From Actinomycetes bacterium (GTDB lineage Bacteria > Actinomycetota > Acidimicrobiia > Acidimicrobiales > Microtrichaceae): DNA of 35,761 bases. Below the pieces are notes generated by a model, which had not been told where the DNA came from, ran no database searches, and worked only from the letters and a program-made list of their open reading frames with translations. The position numbers and the translations under genes are program-made. Shown here one piece after another: positions 20,243 through 28,331 of the stretch (the first letter of the stretch is position 1; each line of letters begins with the position of its first letter). Location of the stretch: assembly GCA_023389745.1 (NCBI GenBank), contig JAEWED010000004.1, positions 1 through 35,761 on the forward strand, written 5' to 3'.

Positions 20243-21760
20243 ATGTTCGCCCTCGGGATCGATGTCGGCTCCACGAACGTGAAGGCGGCGCTCGTGGGAG
20301 CGGACGGTGTGCTCGAGGGAGTCGCCTCACGTGCGCTGACCACGACCACCGCGGCGGAGTCGGTGACCCAGGACGTCGACCAGATCTGGACCGCCGTGTG
20401 CGACGTGGTGGCCGAGCTCACCGCTGCGCACCCCTCCGTCGCGGCCCGGCTGGTCGCGATCGGGGTGTGCAGCCAGTACTCCTCGATCGTGCCCGTCGAC
20501 GCGGACGGTCGGGCGCTCGGCCCGATGAAGATGTACCTCGACAGCCGCGGGGCCGACCGTTGCTGGGCGATCCTCGGTGAGCACCCCGACGCGTTCGACA
20601 CCTGGGTCGCCCGTCACGGCATCCCCCCGATCGGTGCGGGGCTGAGCCTGTCCCACCTGCTGCACCACCAGTTCGACGAGCCCGAGGTGCACCGTCGGAC
20701 CACCGCCTACCTCGAGGCCATGGACCTGGTGAACCTGCGGCTCACCGGGAAGGTCGCCGCCACGCAGTGCACCATGTTCGCCTCGCAGCTGATCGACAAC
20801 CGGACCGTCGGCACCACCTCGTACGACCAGGACCTGCTGCGCATGTCGGGCGTCGACCCGGACCGTCTCCCACCGCTGATCGACGTCGACGGTGTGGTCG
20901 GTGAGGTCGCGCCGGACGTCGCCGCCCGCCTCGGCCTGCCGCCAGGCGTCGTCGTGCGCGCCGGGATGAACGACACGCACGCCGGCGCCTTCGCCACCGG
21001 TGCGCTGCGCAGGTCGGACCGCTTGGGGCTCGTCGTCGGGACGACCGGGGTGCTCGTCCAGGCGATGCCCGGCCACCAGGTCGACCTGGACCACGAGGTG
21101 CTGTCGATGCCGGCGCCGCTGCCGGGCCGCCACGTCGTGATGGCCGAGAACGGCATCGCCGGCCGCGCCGTCGAGCGCGCGCTCGAGGTGCTGTCACCCG
21201 GACCGGCGACCACCGACGAGCGCTTCGCCGAGCTCGAGCGGGCGCTCGGCGAGTCCGTTGCCGGCGCAGGGGGGCTGCTCTTCCTCCCGTGGCTCGCCGG
21301 GTCGATGTCGCCCTCGGCGTCGACCGAGATGCGCGGCGGCTACCTGGGCATGTCGCTGCAGTCCGAGCGCCAGGACCTGCTCCGGGCGACCGTCGAGGGC
21401 GTCGCCCGCAACCTCCGCTGGCTGCTCCCCGCGGTGACGCAGCTGTGCGGCACGGCGGCGACCGAGGTCGTGTTCGCCGGTGGCGGTGCCCGCAGCGACG
21501 GCGTCGCGCGAGTGCTCGCCGACGTGCTGGGCCTGCCGGTGCTGGTCGCCGATCGCCCCGAGGTGGCCGCGGCCCGGGCCGTGGGGCAGGTCGCCCTCGC
21601 TCGCACGCTCGGCACCGATCCGACGCTGTCGGAGACACCGACGGTGCGTCGCCACGAACCCGATCCCTCGACACGAGCGGTGCACGACCGCCTGCAGCCG
21701 CTGTTCGAGGCCGCGTTCGAGGCGAACCGCGCGATCTGCGAGGCTCTAGGCCATGAGTGA
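20243..21760 (+). CDS. FGGY-family carbohydrate kinase
   Basis: ATP-dependent sugar/polyol kinase of 505 aa, xylulokinase-like in layout. The N-terminal phosphate loop is GIDVGSTNVKAALV (5-18), the catalytic Asp is Asp244 in GMNDTHAGAFATG, and the C-terminal nucleotide site is VVFAGGGARSDGVARVLADVLGLPV. The substrate cannot be read from sequence. It overlaps the next gene by 8 bases (ATGAGTGA), so the two products are almost certainly made together. Probably leaderless. Confidence 0.85.
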   Translation: MFALGIDVGSTNVKAALVGADGVLEGVASRALTTTTAAESVTQDVDQIWTAVCDVVAELTAAHPSVAARLVAIGVCSQYSSIVPVDADGRALGPMKMYLDSRGADRCWAILGEHPDAFDTWVARHGIPPIGAGLSLSHLLHHQFDEPEVHRRTTAYLEAMDLVNLRLTGKVAATQCTMFASQLIDNRTVGTTSYDQDLLRMSGVDPDRLPPLIDVDGVVGEVAPDVAARLGLPPGVVVRAGMNDTHAGAFATGALRRSDRLGLVVGTTGVLVQAMPGHQVDLDHEVLSMPAPLPGRHVVMAENGIAGRAVERALEVLSPGPATTDERFAELERALGESVAGAGGLLFLPWLAGSMSPSASTEMRGGYLGMSLQSERQDLLRATVEGVARNLRWLLPAVTQLCGTAATEVVFAGGGARSDGVARVLADVLGLPVLVADRPEVAAARAVGQVALARTLGTDPTLSETPTVRRHEPDPSTRAVHDRLQPLFEAAFEANRAICEALGHE

Positions 21761-23147
21761 CTTTCCGTACGCAGAGCGCTTCCCCGTCAACCGCACCCTG
21801 CCCGACCACGGACGACCCCGTGCGGAGATCCTCGAGGAGCTCCGGCAGATCTCCGCGGAGGAGGACAGCACCTGGGAGACCGGTCAGATCTCGGGCTCCT
21901 ACTACTGCGGCGACCACGAGCACTACGACTACATGAACCAGGCGTTCGGCCTGTTCGGCCACGTCAACGCCCTGCAGCGCGACGTGTGCCCGAGCGGCAC
22001 CAAGTTCGAGGGCGAGATCATCGCCATGACCCTCGACATGCTGCACGCCGAGGCCGTCACCGACACCACTCCGGCCGGCATCGTCACCAGCGGCGGCACC
22101 GGCAGCATCACCCACGCGATGCTCGCCTACCGCGAGCACGCCCGGCAGACCCGCGACATCACCCGCCCCAACGTCGTGAAGCCCGAGACGGCGCACGCCG
22201 CGTTCGACAAGGCGTGCCACCTGTTCGGCATCGAGCTGCGCGTCGCCCCGATCGACCCCGCGACCGGCACCGTCGTCGTGAGCGCCGTCGAGGAGCTGAT
22301 GGACGACGACACGATCGCCATCGTCGGCTCGGCGTGCAACTACGGCTACGGCACCGTCGACCCGATCCCCGAGCTCAGCGAGCTCGCCCTGTCACGAGGC
22401 GTGGGGCTGCACGTCGACGGCTGCCTCGGCGGCTTCATCCTGCCGTGGGGCCAGGAGCTCGGCTACGACATCCCGCTGTTCGACTTCCGCCTGCCGGGCG
22501 TCACCAGCATCAGCGCCGACACCCACAAGTACGGCTACGGGCTCAAGGGCTCGTCGGTGCTCGCCGTGCGTGACAAGGCGCTGCGCAACTCGCAGTACTT
22601 CTACCTGACCGACTGGACCGGCGGGAAGTACTGCTCCCCCGGCATGGAGGGCTCACGCTCGCTCGGTCTGCTGGCCGCCACCTGGGCGTCGATGGTGGCC
22701 TACGGCAAGGACGGCTACCGGGAGCACGCCAAGGCGATCTTCGAGACCGCGGACGCCATGAAGGCGGCGATCCGGTCCCACCCGGAGCTGCACATCATCG
22801 GCGAACCGACGTTCTGCTTCGCGTTCAACTCCGACGTGTTCGACATCTACCACGTCAACGACTTCATGCGGCTGCGTGGCTGGCGCTTCAACGGCCAGCA
22901 GTACCCGAACTCGATCCACATGGCGGTCACCGGGCCCCAGACCCAGCCGGGTGTCGCCGAGAAGTTCGCCGCCGATCTCGCCGAGGCCGTGCAGTACGGC
23001 ATCGAGCACAAGGACGAGCCGGCCGGCAGCGCCGCGATCTACGGCGGTGTCGCCGGCGGCCTGACCGACGAGGCCGACGACTTCATCCGAGCCGTCATGG
23101 CCGACATGATGGACACCCAGCAGTCCCTGCCGCCGCTGCCGGAGTGA
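21753..23147 (+). CDS. PLP-dependent lyase/decarboxylase, sphingosine-1-phosphate lyase-like
   Basis: Group II PLP enzyme of 464 aa. The PLP phosphate loop is TSGGTGSI at 112-119, the ring-stacking His is His148 (PETAHAAFDKA), the pyridine Asp is Asp222 (HVDGCLGGF), and the Schiff-base Lys is Lys259 in SISADTHKYGYGLKGSS. That last motif is almost identical to S1P lyases (SISxDTHKYG-aPKGSS) rather than to glutamate or DOPA decarboxylases. Such enzymes cleave phosphorylated amino-alcohols by a retro-aldol reaction. No membrane anchor was seen, so it should be soluble. Its partner kinase overlaps it upstream and may make its phosphorylated substrate (inference). Confidence 0.82.
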   Translation: MSDFPYAERFPVNRTLPDHGRPRAEILEELRQISAEEDSTWETGQISGSYYCGDHEHYDYMNQAFGLFGHVNALQRDVCPSGTKFEGEIIAMTLDMLHAEAVTDTTPAGIVTSGGTGSITHAMLAYREHARQTRDITRPNVVKPETAHAAFDKACHLFGIELRVAPIDPATGTVVVSAVEELMDDDTIAIVGSACNYGYGTVDPIPELSELALSRGVGLHVDGCLGGFILPWGQELGYDIPLFDFRLPGVTSISADTHKYGYGLKGSSVLAVRDKALRNSQYFYLTDWTGGKYCSPGMEGSRSLGLLAATWASMVAYGKDGYREHAKAIFETADAMKAAIRSHPELHIIGEPTFCFAFNSDVFDIYHVNDFMRLRGWRFNGQQYPNSIHMAVTGPQTQPGVAEKFAADLAEAVQYGIEHKDEPAGSAAIYGGVAGGLTDEADDFIRAVMADMMDTQQSLPPLPE

Positions 23148-23159
23148 GCCCCCACGACC

Positions 23160-23200
23160 TTGCGTGAGTTGGTGTTGCTGGACGACGACAACTCACGCAA
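23160..23200. terminator. Bidirectional terminator
   Basis: Perfect 12-bp inverted repeat TTGCGTGAGTTG / CAACTCACGCAA (23160-23171, 23189-23200) with a 17-nt loop, between the convergent lyase and GDPD genes. Confidence 0.7.
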
Positions 23201-23217
23201 TGTCGATGAGTGCGACG

Positions 23218-24264
23218 TCAGCGGGAGCGGAGGACCTCGACCGCGACGGGCGGGTCCGCGGCGTTGAGGCCGTCGACGCCCAGGTCGAGCAGTCGCGTGT
23301 AGCCGTCCGCGTTCTCCCACTCGCGCTCGTTGGGCCAGATCCAGAGCACGAACCCGTCGCGGTGCGCCCGTTCGACGAGCTCGGGGGTGAGCACCTCGAT
23401 GCCCTCGTACGATGGGGGGATCTGCAGGATCGTGCGCCCCTCGGGCGGCGTCACGCCCTGGAGCACGTACTCGGTCATCGCCGCGAGGCCCGGGGTGATC
23501 GCGACCTGCGGGGACCGCTCGTGGAACGCCTCGGCGAGCTGGTCGTCGAACGCGGTCACGATCGACGCGTCCAACTTGTCGTGCTCCTCGAGGATGCGTG
23601 CGAGCTCCTCGGCGGCCGGCACCGCGTCGGGGTACTCGCCCTTGATCTCGATGTTCAGGACGTGGTCCGGGTAGCGCTCGACGATGTCCTCGAAGCGGGC
23701 GATCCCGAAGTCGTCGGGCGTGTAGCCCTCCGGCGGGTCGACCTCGCCGGTGCGGACGCCTCGCAGCACGTAGGCATCGCGGGGCTGGTCGGTGCAGGCG
23801 CTGCACTGCTCGGTGAACCAGTACGCGGCGTCGAGCGCCTCGAGCTCGTCCGCGGTCATCTCGGCGACGTTGCCGGTCGCGTCGGTGGTGCGGTCGACGG
23901 TGTCGTCGTGCTGCACCATCAGCACGCCGTCGGAGCTCAGGCGCACGTCGAAGTCGAGCACGTCGACACCGGCGCGGACCGACTCGGCGTAGGCGTACGG
24001 CGTCGAGTGCGGGTGCGCGTTCTCGCCGCCCGCGTGGGCGAGCACGACGGGCCGACCGAGGGCGAGCACCTCTTCGACGGTGGTCGCCTCGGGTGCCGGC
24101 ACCGTCGACGAGGTCGGCGCCGCGGTGCTCGACGCAGCGGTGGTCGACGTGGCTCCCTCGCCGTCGCCGGAGCTGCACCCGAGGAGGAGGATCGCACCGA
24201 GTGCGACCATCGGGACGAGCGTGGCTCGACGGAGGCGGGAAGGTCCGGTGCGCGGCGTGGACAT
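23218..24264 (-). CDS. Lipoprotein glycerophosphodiester phosphodiesterase
   Basis: Hydrolyses glycerophosphodiesters to glycerol-3-phosphate and an alcohol. It is 348 aa with a signal peptide and lipobox LLGC (Cys30), then a Ser/Thr-rich linker. The GDPD motif is modified: AHAGGEN at 76-82 where HRGxxEN is usual, then LDFDVRLSSDG and QHDDTVDRTT with His119. NIEIKG supplies a metal-binding Glu. The Arg of the HRG motif is replaced, so activity may differ from the standard. Probably leaderless (TAGTCT, six bases, ATG). Confidence 0.8.
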   Translation of the reverse strand: MSTPRTGPSRLRRATLVPMVALGAILLLGCSSGDGEGATSTTAASSTAAPTSSTVPAPEATTVEEVLALGRPVVLAHAGGENAHPHSTPYAYAESVRAGVDVLDFDVRLSSDGVLMVQHDDTVDRTTDATGNVAEMTADELEALDAAYWFTEQCSACTDQPRDAYVLRGVRTGEVDPPEGYTPDDFGIARFEDIVERYPDHVLNIEIKGEYPDAVPAAEELARILEEHDKLDASIVTAFDDQLAEAFHERSPQVAITPGLAAMTEYVLQGVTPPEGRTILQIPPSYEGIEVLTPELVERAHRDGFVLWIWPNEREWENADGYTRLLDLGVDGLNAADPPVAVEVLRSR

Positions 24265-24270
24265 GTCCCG

Positions 24271-24276
24271 AGACTA
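24271..24276 (-). promoter_or_regulatory. -10 of leaderless promoter for GDPD
   Basis: Minus-strand TAGTCT, then six bases, then ATG 24264; no Shine-Dalgarno is present. No clear -35. Confidence 0.5.
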
Positions 24277-24371
24277 CGGGTGGCCCACTCCCCCGACCGC
24301 GAGCTCCACCGACGGGCGTCCACGGCGGCCTCTGCCGACCGGGGCTCGTCGGGCGAGGGGTGTGGCACCGC

Positions 24372-24377
24372 TACCAT
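24372..24377 (+). promoter_or_regulatory. -10 of leaderless promoter for the HAD gene
   Basis: TACCAT, then six bases (ccgccg), then ATG 24384, with no Shine-Dalgarno. It shares a 119-bp divergent region with the GDPD promoter. Confidence 0.45.
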
Positions 24378-24383
24378 CCGCCG

Positions 24384-25034
24384 ATGCCCACACCGATCGA
24401 GCTGGTGATCTTCGACTGCGACGGCGTGCTCGTCGACAGCGAGCGGCTCGCGGTGCGGGTCGAGTCGCAGCTGCTCACCGAGATGGGTTGGCCGCTCAGC
24501 GAAGCCGACGTGCTCGACCGGTTCGTCGGCCGGTCCGACGCCCACATGATCGGCGAGATCGAGGCGCACTTCGGTCGACCGGTGCCCGAGTTCGTCGAGC
24601 AGTACCGACTCCGGCTGTTCGAGGCGATCGAGAAGGAGCTCGCTCCCGTCGACGGGGTGCTCGACGCCCTCGACTCGATCGCGCAGGCCACCTGCGTGGC
24701 GTCGAGCGGGACCCACGAGAAGATGGCCCGCACCTTGGGCACGACCGGGCTGTTCGACCGCTTCGACGGCCGCATCTTCAGCGCGACCGAGGTCGAGCGC
24801 GGCAAGCCCGCCCCTGACCTGTTCCTGTTCGCCGCGGCGGAGATGGGCGTGGCACCGACGTCGTGTGCGGTGATCGAGGACAGTCGGGCCGGCGTCGAGG
24901 CCGCCCGGGCCGCGGGCATGTCGGCGTTCGGCTACTGCGGCGGGCTCACGCCCGCGGCGTGGCTCGAGGGACCGGGCACGGTGGTCTTCGACGACATGGC
25001 CCAGCTGCCGGGCCTGCTCGCCGAGCACGCCTGA
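24384..25034 (+). CDS. HAD-superfamily phosphatase (phosphoglycolate phosphatase / phosphoglucomutase-like)
   Basis: Cytosolic hydrolase of 216 aa. Motif I is VIFDCDGVLVDSE with Asp11 (nucleophile) and Asp13; motif II is VASSGTHEK; motif III Lys is in ERGKPAPDLF; motif IV is VIEDSRAGVEAA. A helical cap lies between motifs I and II (subfamily IA). The substrate is not determined. The long upstream reading frame was rejected because it runs antisense through GDPD. It is convergent with the lipase gene, 19 bases apart. Confidence 0.85.
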   Translation: MPTPIELVIFDCDGVLVDSERLAVRVESQLLTEMGWPLSEADVLDRFVGRSDAHMIGEIEAHFGRPVPEFVEQYRLRLFEAIEKELAPVDGVLDALDSIAQATCVASSGTHEKMARTLGTTGLFDRFDGRIFSATEVERGKPAPDLFLFAAAEMGVAPTSCAVIEDSRAGVEAARAAGMSAFGYCGGLTPAAWLEGPGTVVFDDMAQLPGLLAEHA

Positions 25035-25053
25035 CCCAGTTCGGCCAGCACGC

Positions 25054-26289
25054 TCAACTCGAGCAGGAGTCGGGGACGTCGTCGCCGGCGAGCAGCGCCG
25101 CGAACCAGGGCCGGACCGCCGGCAGCGCTCGTTCGGCCACCAACCCGTGGTCGATGCGCTCGTAGGTCCGGTACTCGACGTGCTCGCCCGACGCGCAGAG
25201 CCGATCGACGAACGCGTCGGTGGTGCGGGGCACGACGAGTCGGTCGGCCAGGCCCTGCGCCACGAGGACCGGGACGTCGATCGGCACCCCGCCCGGCGTG
25301 TTCTCGGCGAGCAGGTCGTCCCAGGGCGCGGTGGTCGCGAGGTCCCGGGTGAGGAAGTCGCCGACCAGCGGACGGGCCAGGGCGTGCAGCGCGTGCTGCT
25401 GGCCCAGCAGGCACATCGCAGCCATCGCGTCGATCGAGGTCTGGGCGGGCTCGCTGAGCACCGACGACAGCTCGGCGCCGGGAGTCTCCGGACCGTAGAA
25501 CCCCGCGTAGGCATCGAGGGCGTACGAGCCGATCGTGACGCCGCTGACCTGGTCGATGTCGTCTCGGAGCAGCTCGGTCAGCTCTGCCGCTGGTGCCGCG
25601 ACCGCCACGCCTCGAAGCTCGAGCTCGGGTGCGTACTCCTCCACCTCCTGCGCGGCGAAGAGCACCGCGTGACCACCCTGGGAGTGCCCCCACAGCAGCA
25701 GCTCGTCGCCGGCACCGACGTCGGGGATCGACCGGGCGGCGCGCACCGAGTCGAGCACGGCGTGGGCCGCCGTGCCGCCGATCAGGTACGACGACGGACC
25801 GTCGACACCCATGCCCGGGTAGTCGGCGGCGACGACGGCGTAGCCGGCGTCGATGAAGTCGGTGAGGCCCTCGATGAGCACGAACGGGTCGACGCCACGC
25901 GACGGCGCGCAGCGTGGCGCGGTCCCGGTCGTCGGGTGCCCCCACGCCACGACGGGCCGGCGTGGGTCGGGCCGGCCGGGTTCGGCGGGGGCGACCACGA
26001 CCGCAGAGGTCACGAGCTCGTCGCCACGGGCGTCGGTCGAGCGGTACAGGACCCGCCAGGCGACGGCGCCCTCGGGTGCGCCGACGAGCCGTTCGGTCCG
26101 GACCAGCTCACCGGGTGACCCGGTTCCGACGTCCTCGGGCACGACGTAGAACTCGTCGCGTTCGATGCGATCGACCGCGAGACCGCCGGCGCGCCACTTG
26201 TCGTCGACGGTGCACGCGGCGCCGATCACCGACACGGCGAGCAGCGCTGCGCACCCGGCGGCGAGCCGCCGACCCCGGGCGGGGCTCAG
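25054..26289 (-). CDS. Secreted alpha/beta-hydrolase, secretory lipase family, CTG start
   Basis: Predicted exported esterase/lipase of 411 aa. The n-region SPARGRR and h-region LAAGCAALLAVSVIGAAC form a signal peptide; Cys26 may be lipidated, though the lipobox is imperfect. The nucleophile motif is GHSQGGHA (Ser203), as in the LIP family. Later elements are QGLADRLVVP (likely Asp) and IDHGLV (likely His). No ATG, GTG or TTG precedes the signal peptide in frame. CTG at 26289 overlaps the rlmI-like stop as CTGA, the geometry of coupled starts. Internal GTGs would remove the signal peptide. Confidence 0.72.
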   Translation of the reverse strand: MSPARGRRLAAGCAALLAVSVIGAACTVDDKWRAGGLAVDRIERDEFYVVPEDVGTGSPGELVRTERLVGAPEGAVAWRVLYRSTDARGDELVTSAVVVAPAEPGRPDPRRPVVAWGHPTTGTAPRCAPSRGVDPFVLIEGLTDFIDAGYAVVAADYPGMGVDGPSSYLIGGTAAHAVLDSVRAARSIPDVGAGDELLLWGHSQGGHAVLFAAQEVEEYAPELELRGVAVAAPAAELTELLRDDIDQVSGVTIGSYALDAYAGFYGPETPGAELSSVLSEPAQTSIDAMAAMCLLGQQHALHALARPLVGDFLTRDLATTAPWDDLLAENTPGGVPIDVPVLVAQGLADRLVVPRTTDAFVDRLCASGEHVEYRTYERIDHGLVAERALPAVRPWFAALLAGDDVPDSCSS

Positions 26290-27500
26290 CGGGTCCCCAC
26301 GGTGGCGACGATGCCCTTGAGGTACTCGCCCTCGGGGAAGGCGATCGGGTGGTCGAGCGCGTGGCCGGTCCGCATCACGTCGAGCAGCCGTCGATCCGAC
26401 TCGTCGGCGGCGGCGAGCACCACGGCGTGGAACTCCTCGGTGGTGACCCTCGACGAGCACGAGGCCTGCACGAGCACGCCGCCGGGTTCGACCAGGTCGA
26501 GCGCGAGTCGGGTGAGGCGGGCGTAGGCACGCAGCGCACCGTCGACCTGGCTGCGGCGCCGGGCGAAGGACGGCGGGTCGACGACGACCACGTCGAAGGT
26601 CCGGCCCTCGTCGGCCATCTCGGCCATGACCGTCATGGCGTCGCCGACGGACCAGTGGTGCCGGCACGCACGGACCGCCGGCCGATCGCGGTTGGCGGCC
26701 ATGTTGCGTCGGGCGGTCTCGATCGCGGCCTCGCTGATGTCGACGCTGTGCACCAACCGGGCACCGCCGGCGGCGGCGTTGACCGAGAACCCGCCGGTGC
26801 ACGAGTACACGTCGAGGACCCGGGCGGAGCTCGACAGGCCGCGGACCCGCAGCCGGTTGTCGCGCTGGTCGAGGAAGTGCCCGGTCTTCTGGCCCGACAC
26901 GACGTCGGCCTCGAAGGTCAGGTCGTTCTCGACGAAGCGGACCGGGCCGTCGGGCAGGTCACCCACGAGCGCGGTGCCGTCGTGCCAGCGGTCCTGCGCC
27001 GCGGACACCGTCCGCGACAGGCGCAGCACCAGTCGTGCCGGCGCGAGCGTGGCCTCGACCGCGCCGACGAGCTCGTCGAGGTACGGGAACCACGCCGGCG
27101 TGTACAGCTTCATCACCACGGTGTCGCGGTAGACGTCGAGCACCAGCCCCGGCATCGCGTCGTTCTCGCCGTTGACCCACCGGAACGCGTCGGTGTGCGA
27201 CGACGCCACCAGCGGAGCCCGCAGCTCGAGCGCCGTGCGCAGGCGCTGCTCCCACAGCTCCGGGCCCACCTGCACGGGTGCACCGTGGTGCAGCAGCTTG
27301 ATCCGGATCGGCGAGTCGGGGTCGTAGAGCCCGATCGCGTTGAAGCGCCGCTTGTCGTCGAAGACCACGGCCAGGTCGCCGGCCTCGCCCTCGGGGCGGA
27401 CCTGGGTGATGGACCGGTCGAACACCCACGGGTGACCGGCGCGCACCTGTCGGAGCGCGTCCTTGGTGAGTCGGACGGCGAGGCGCGGGTGGTCGGTCAT
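26286..27500 (-). CDS. RlmI-like 23S rRNA (cytosine-C5) methyltransferase
   Basis: SAM-dependent methyltransferase of 404 aa. The N-terminal PUA-like domain (1-75, with GHPWVFDRSI) is followed by a middle domain and a Rossmann domain with VLDVYSCTGGFSVNAA (SAM site), VVVDPPSFAR (catalytic motif IV) and VQASCSSRV (motif VI Cys). This order matches RlmI/RlmK-type COG1092 enzymes, which methylate a 23S rRNA cytosine; the exact target is not certain. Its stop overlaps the start of the lipase, so the two are translationally coupled. Confidence 0.85.
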   Translation of the reverse strand: MTDHPRLAVRLTKDALRQVRAGHPWVFDRSITQVRPEGEAGDLAVVFDDKRRFNAIGLYDPDSPIRIKLLHHGAPVQVGPELWEQRLRTALELRAPLVASSHTDAFRWVNGENDAMPGLVLDVYRDTVVMKLYTPAWFPYLDELVGAVEATLAPARLVLRLSRTVSAAQDRWHDGTALVGDLPDGPVRFVENDLTFEADVVSGQKTGHFLDQRDNRLRVRGLSSSARVLDVYSCTGGFSVNAAAGGARLVHSVDISEAAIETARRNMAANRDRPAVRACRHHWSVGDAMTVMAEMADEGRTFDVVVVDPPSFARRRSQVDGALRAYARLTRLALDLVEPGGVLVQASCSSRVTTEEFHAVVLAAADESDRRLLDVMRTGHALDHPIAFPEGEYLKGIVATVGTR

Positions 27501-27548
27501 CGGCTCAACCCTCGCATCCGCCCCGATCGACGACCAGTCCGGCGGATG

Positions 27549-28160
27549 TCAGCGGCCCTTGCCGAGCTGGGGACGCCGCGGCAGACGCCGCAGCCCCATC
27601 CAGGCCAGCGCGGCCAGGTGCGAGGCCGCCTCTTCCGCGGACATCTCGGGGTTGTCGACCCACCACTGCCCGACGAAGGTGACCGTGCCGATCAGGGCCT
27701 GTGCGTAGAGCGGCGCAGCGGTCGGGTCGTAGCCGGCCTTGATGAACTCGCTCGACACGACGTCGTCGACCCGTCCGCCGACCGCGGCGAGCAGGTTGGC
27801 CAGGCCGTTCTGCGACGGGGCGTCGCGGGTGAGCACGGCGAAGCCGTCGGGGCGCTCCTCGACGTAGCGCATGAACGCCAGCGCCGCGCCCTCGATGCGC
27901 TCCTTGGGCGTGCCCTCGCTGATCGCGTCGGAGATGCGGCGGACCACGTACTCCATCTCGCGGTCGACGATGACGGCGTACAGGCCCTCCTTGCCGCCGA
28001 AGTGCTCGTAGACGATCGGCTTGGAGATGCGAGCACGCTCGGCGATCTCCTCGACGGAGGTGCCCTCGTAGCCGCGCTCGGCGAAGACGGCGCGGCCGAC
28101 CTCGACGAGCTGCGTCCGCCGTTCACCGGCCGACAGTCGGGTACGTGTGCCGTCCGCCAT
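27549..28160 (-). CDS. TetR-family repressor
   Basis: Transcriptional regulator of 203 aa. The helix-turn-helix is at about 12-58 (FAERGYEGTSVEEIAERARISKPIVYEHFGGKEGLYAVIV), typical of TetR. The C-terminal ligand domain is Ala-rich with FVGQWWVDNP. Divergent from a fatty-acid desaturase, with five 15-bp-phased operator-like units between them, so it likely controls itself and the desaturase. TACCGT lies 7 bases before ATG, and the only Shine-Dalgarno-like site is 13 bases away, so the mRNA may be leaderless. Confidence 0.88.
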   Translation of the reverse strand: MADGTRTRLSAGERRTQLVEVGRAVFAERGYEGTSVEEIAERARISKPIVYEHFGGKEGLYAVIVDREMEYVVRRISDAISEGTPKERIEGAALAFMRYVEERPDGFAVLTRDAPSQNGLANLLAAVGGRVDDVVSSEFIKAGYDPTAAPLYAQALIGTVTFVGQWWVDNPEMSAEEAASHLAALAWMGLRRLPRRPQLGKGR

Positions 28161-28161
28161 G

Positions 28162-28190
28162 TTGACGACGGTACTCCTCCGTCGTAGGTT
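28162..28190 (+). promoter_or_regulatory. Promoter for the desaturase
   Basis: -35 TTGACG (28162-28167), 17-bp spacer, -10 TAGGTT (28185-28190). The -10 lies inside the first operator unit, so repressor binding would block it. The predicted leader is about 135 nt. Confidence 0.6.
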
Positions 28191-28252
28191 ACGGCACCGT
28201 AGGTTACGGCTGCGTAACCTACTGGGCCGTAACCTACGGCTACGTAACCTTC
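28183..28252. promoter_or_regulatory. Five-unit 15-bp operator array
   Basis: Units begin at 28183, 28198, 28213, 28228 and 28243, exactly 15 bp apart. Units 1-2 carry CGTAGGTTACG. Units 3-5 carry its reverse complement CGTAACCTACG, with unit 3 ending in T and unit 5 degenerate (CGTAACCTTC). Each core is a pseudo-palindrome CGTA-n3-TACG, and units 2 and 3 together form a longer perfect palindrome. Probable binding sites of the adjacent TetR protein. Confidence 0.75.
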
Positions 28253-28331
28253 ATCCGCCGGCCGTGGTCAGATCCTCGAACCGGCGCGACGCCCCGTCTT
28301 GCCGTACCCCATCGCCCCACGAAGGACCTCG

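Noticed and set aside
24093..24383. Longer HAD protein starting at 24093
   Set aside because: The extension is antisense to GDPD and its promoter; the family N-terminus begins at ATG 24384.
26290..26802. N-terminal extension of the lipase up to 26802
   Set aside because: It runs out of frame inside the methyltransferase gene and would bury the signal peptide.
28183..28252. CRISPR or replication iterons
   Set aside because: Units are 15 bp with no unique spacers, and no cas, dnaA or rep gene is near. Position between divergent tetR and desaturase promoters favours operators.
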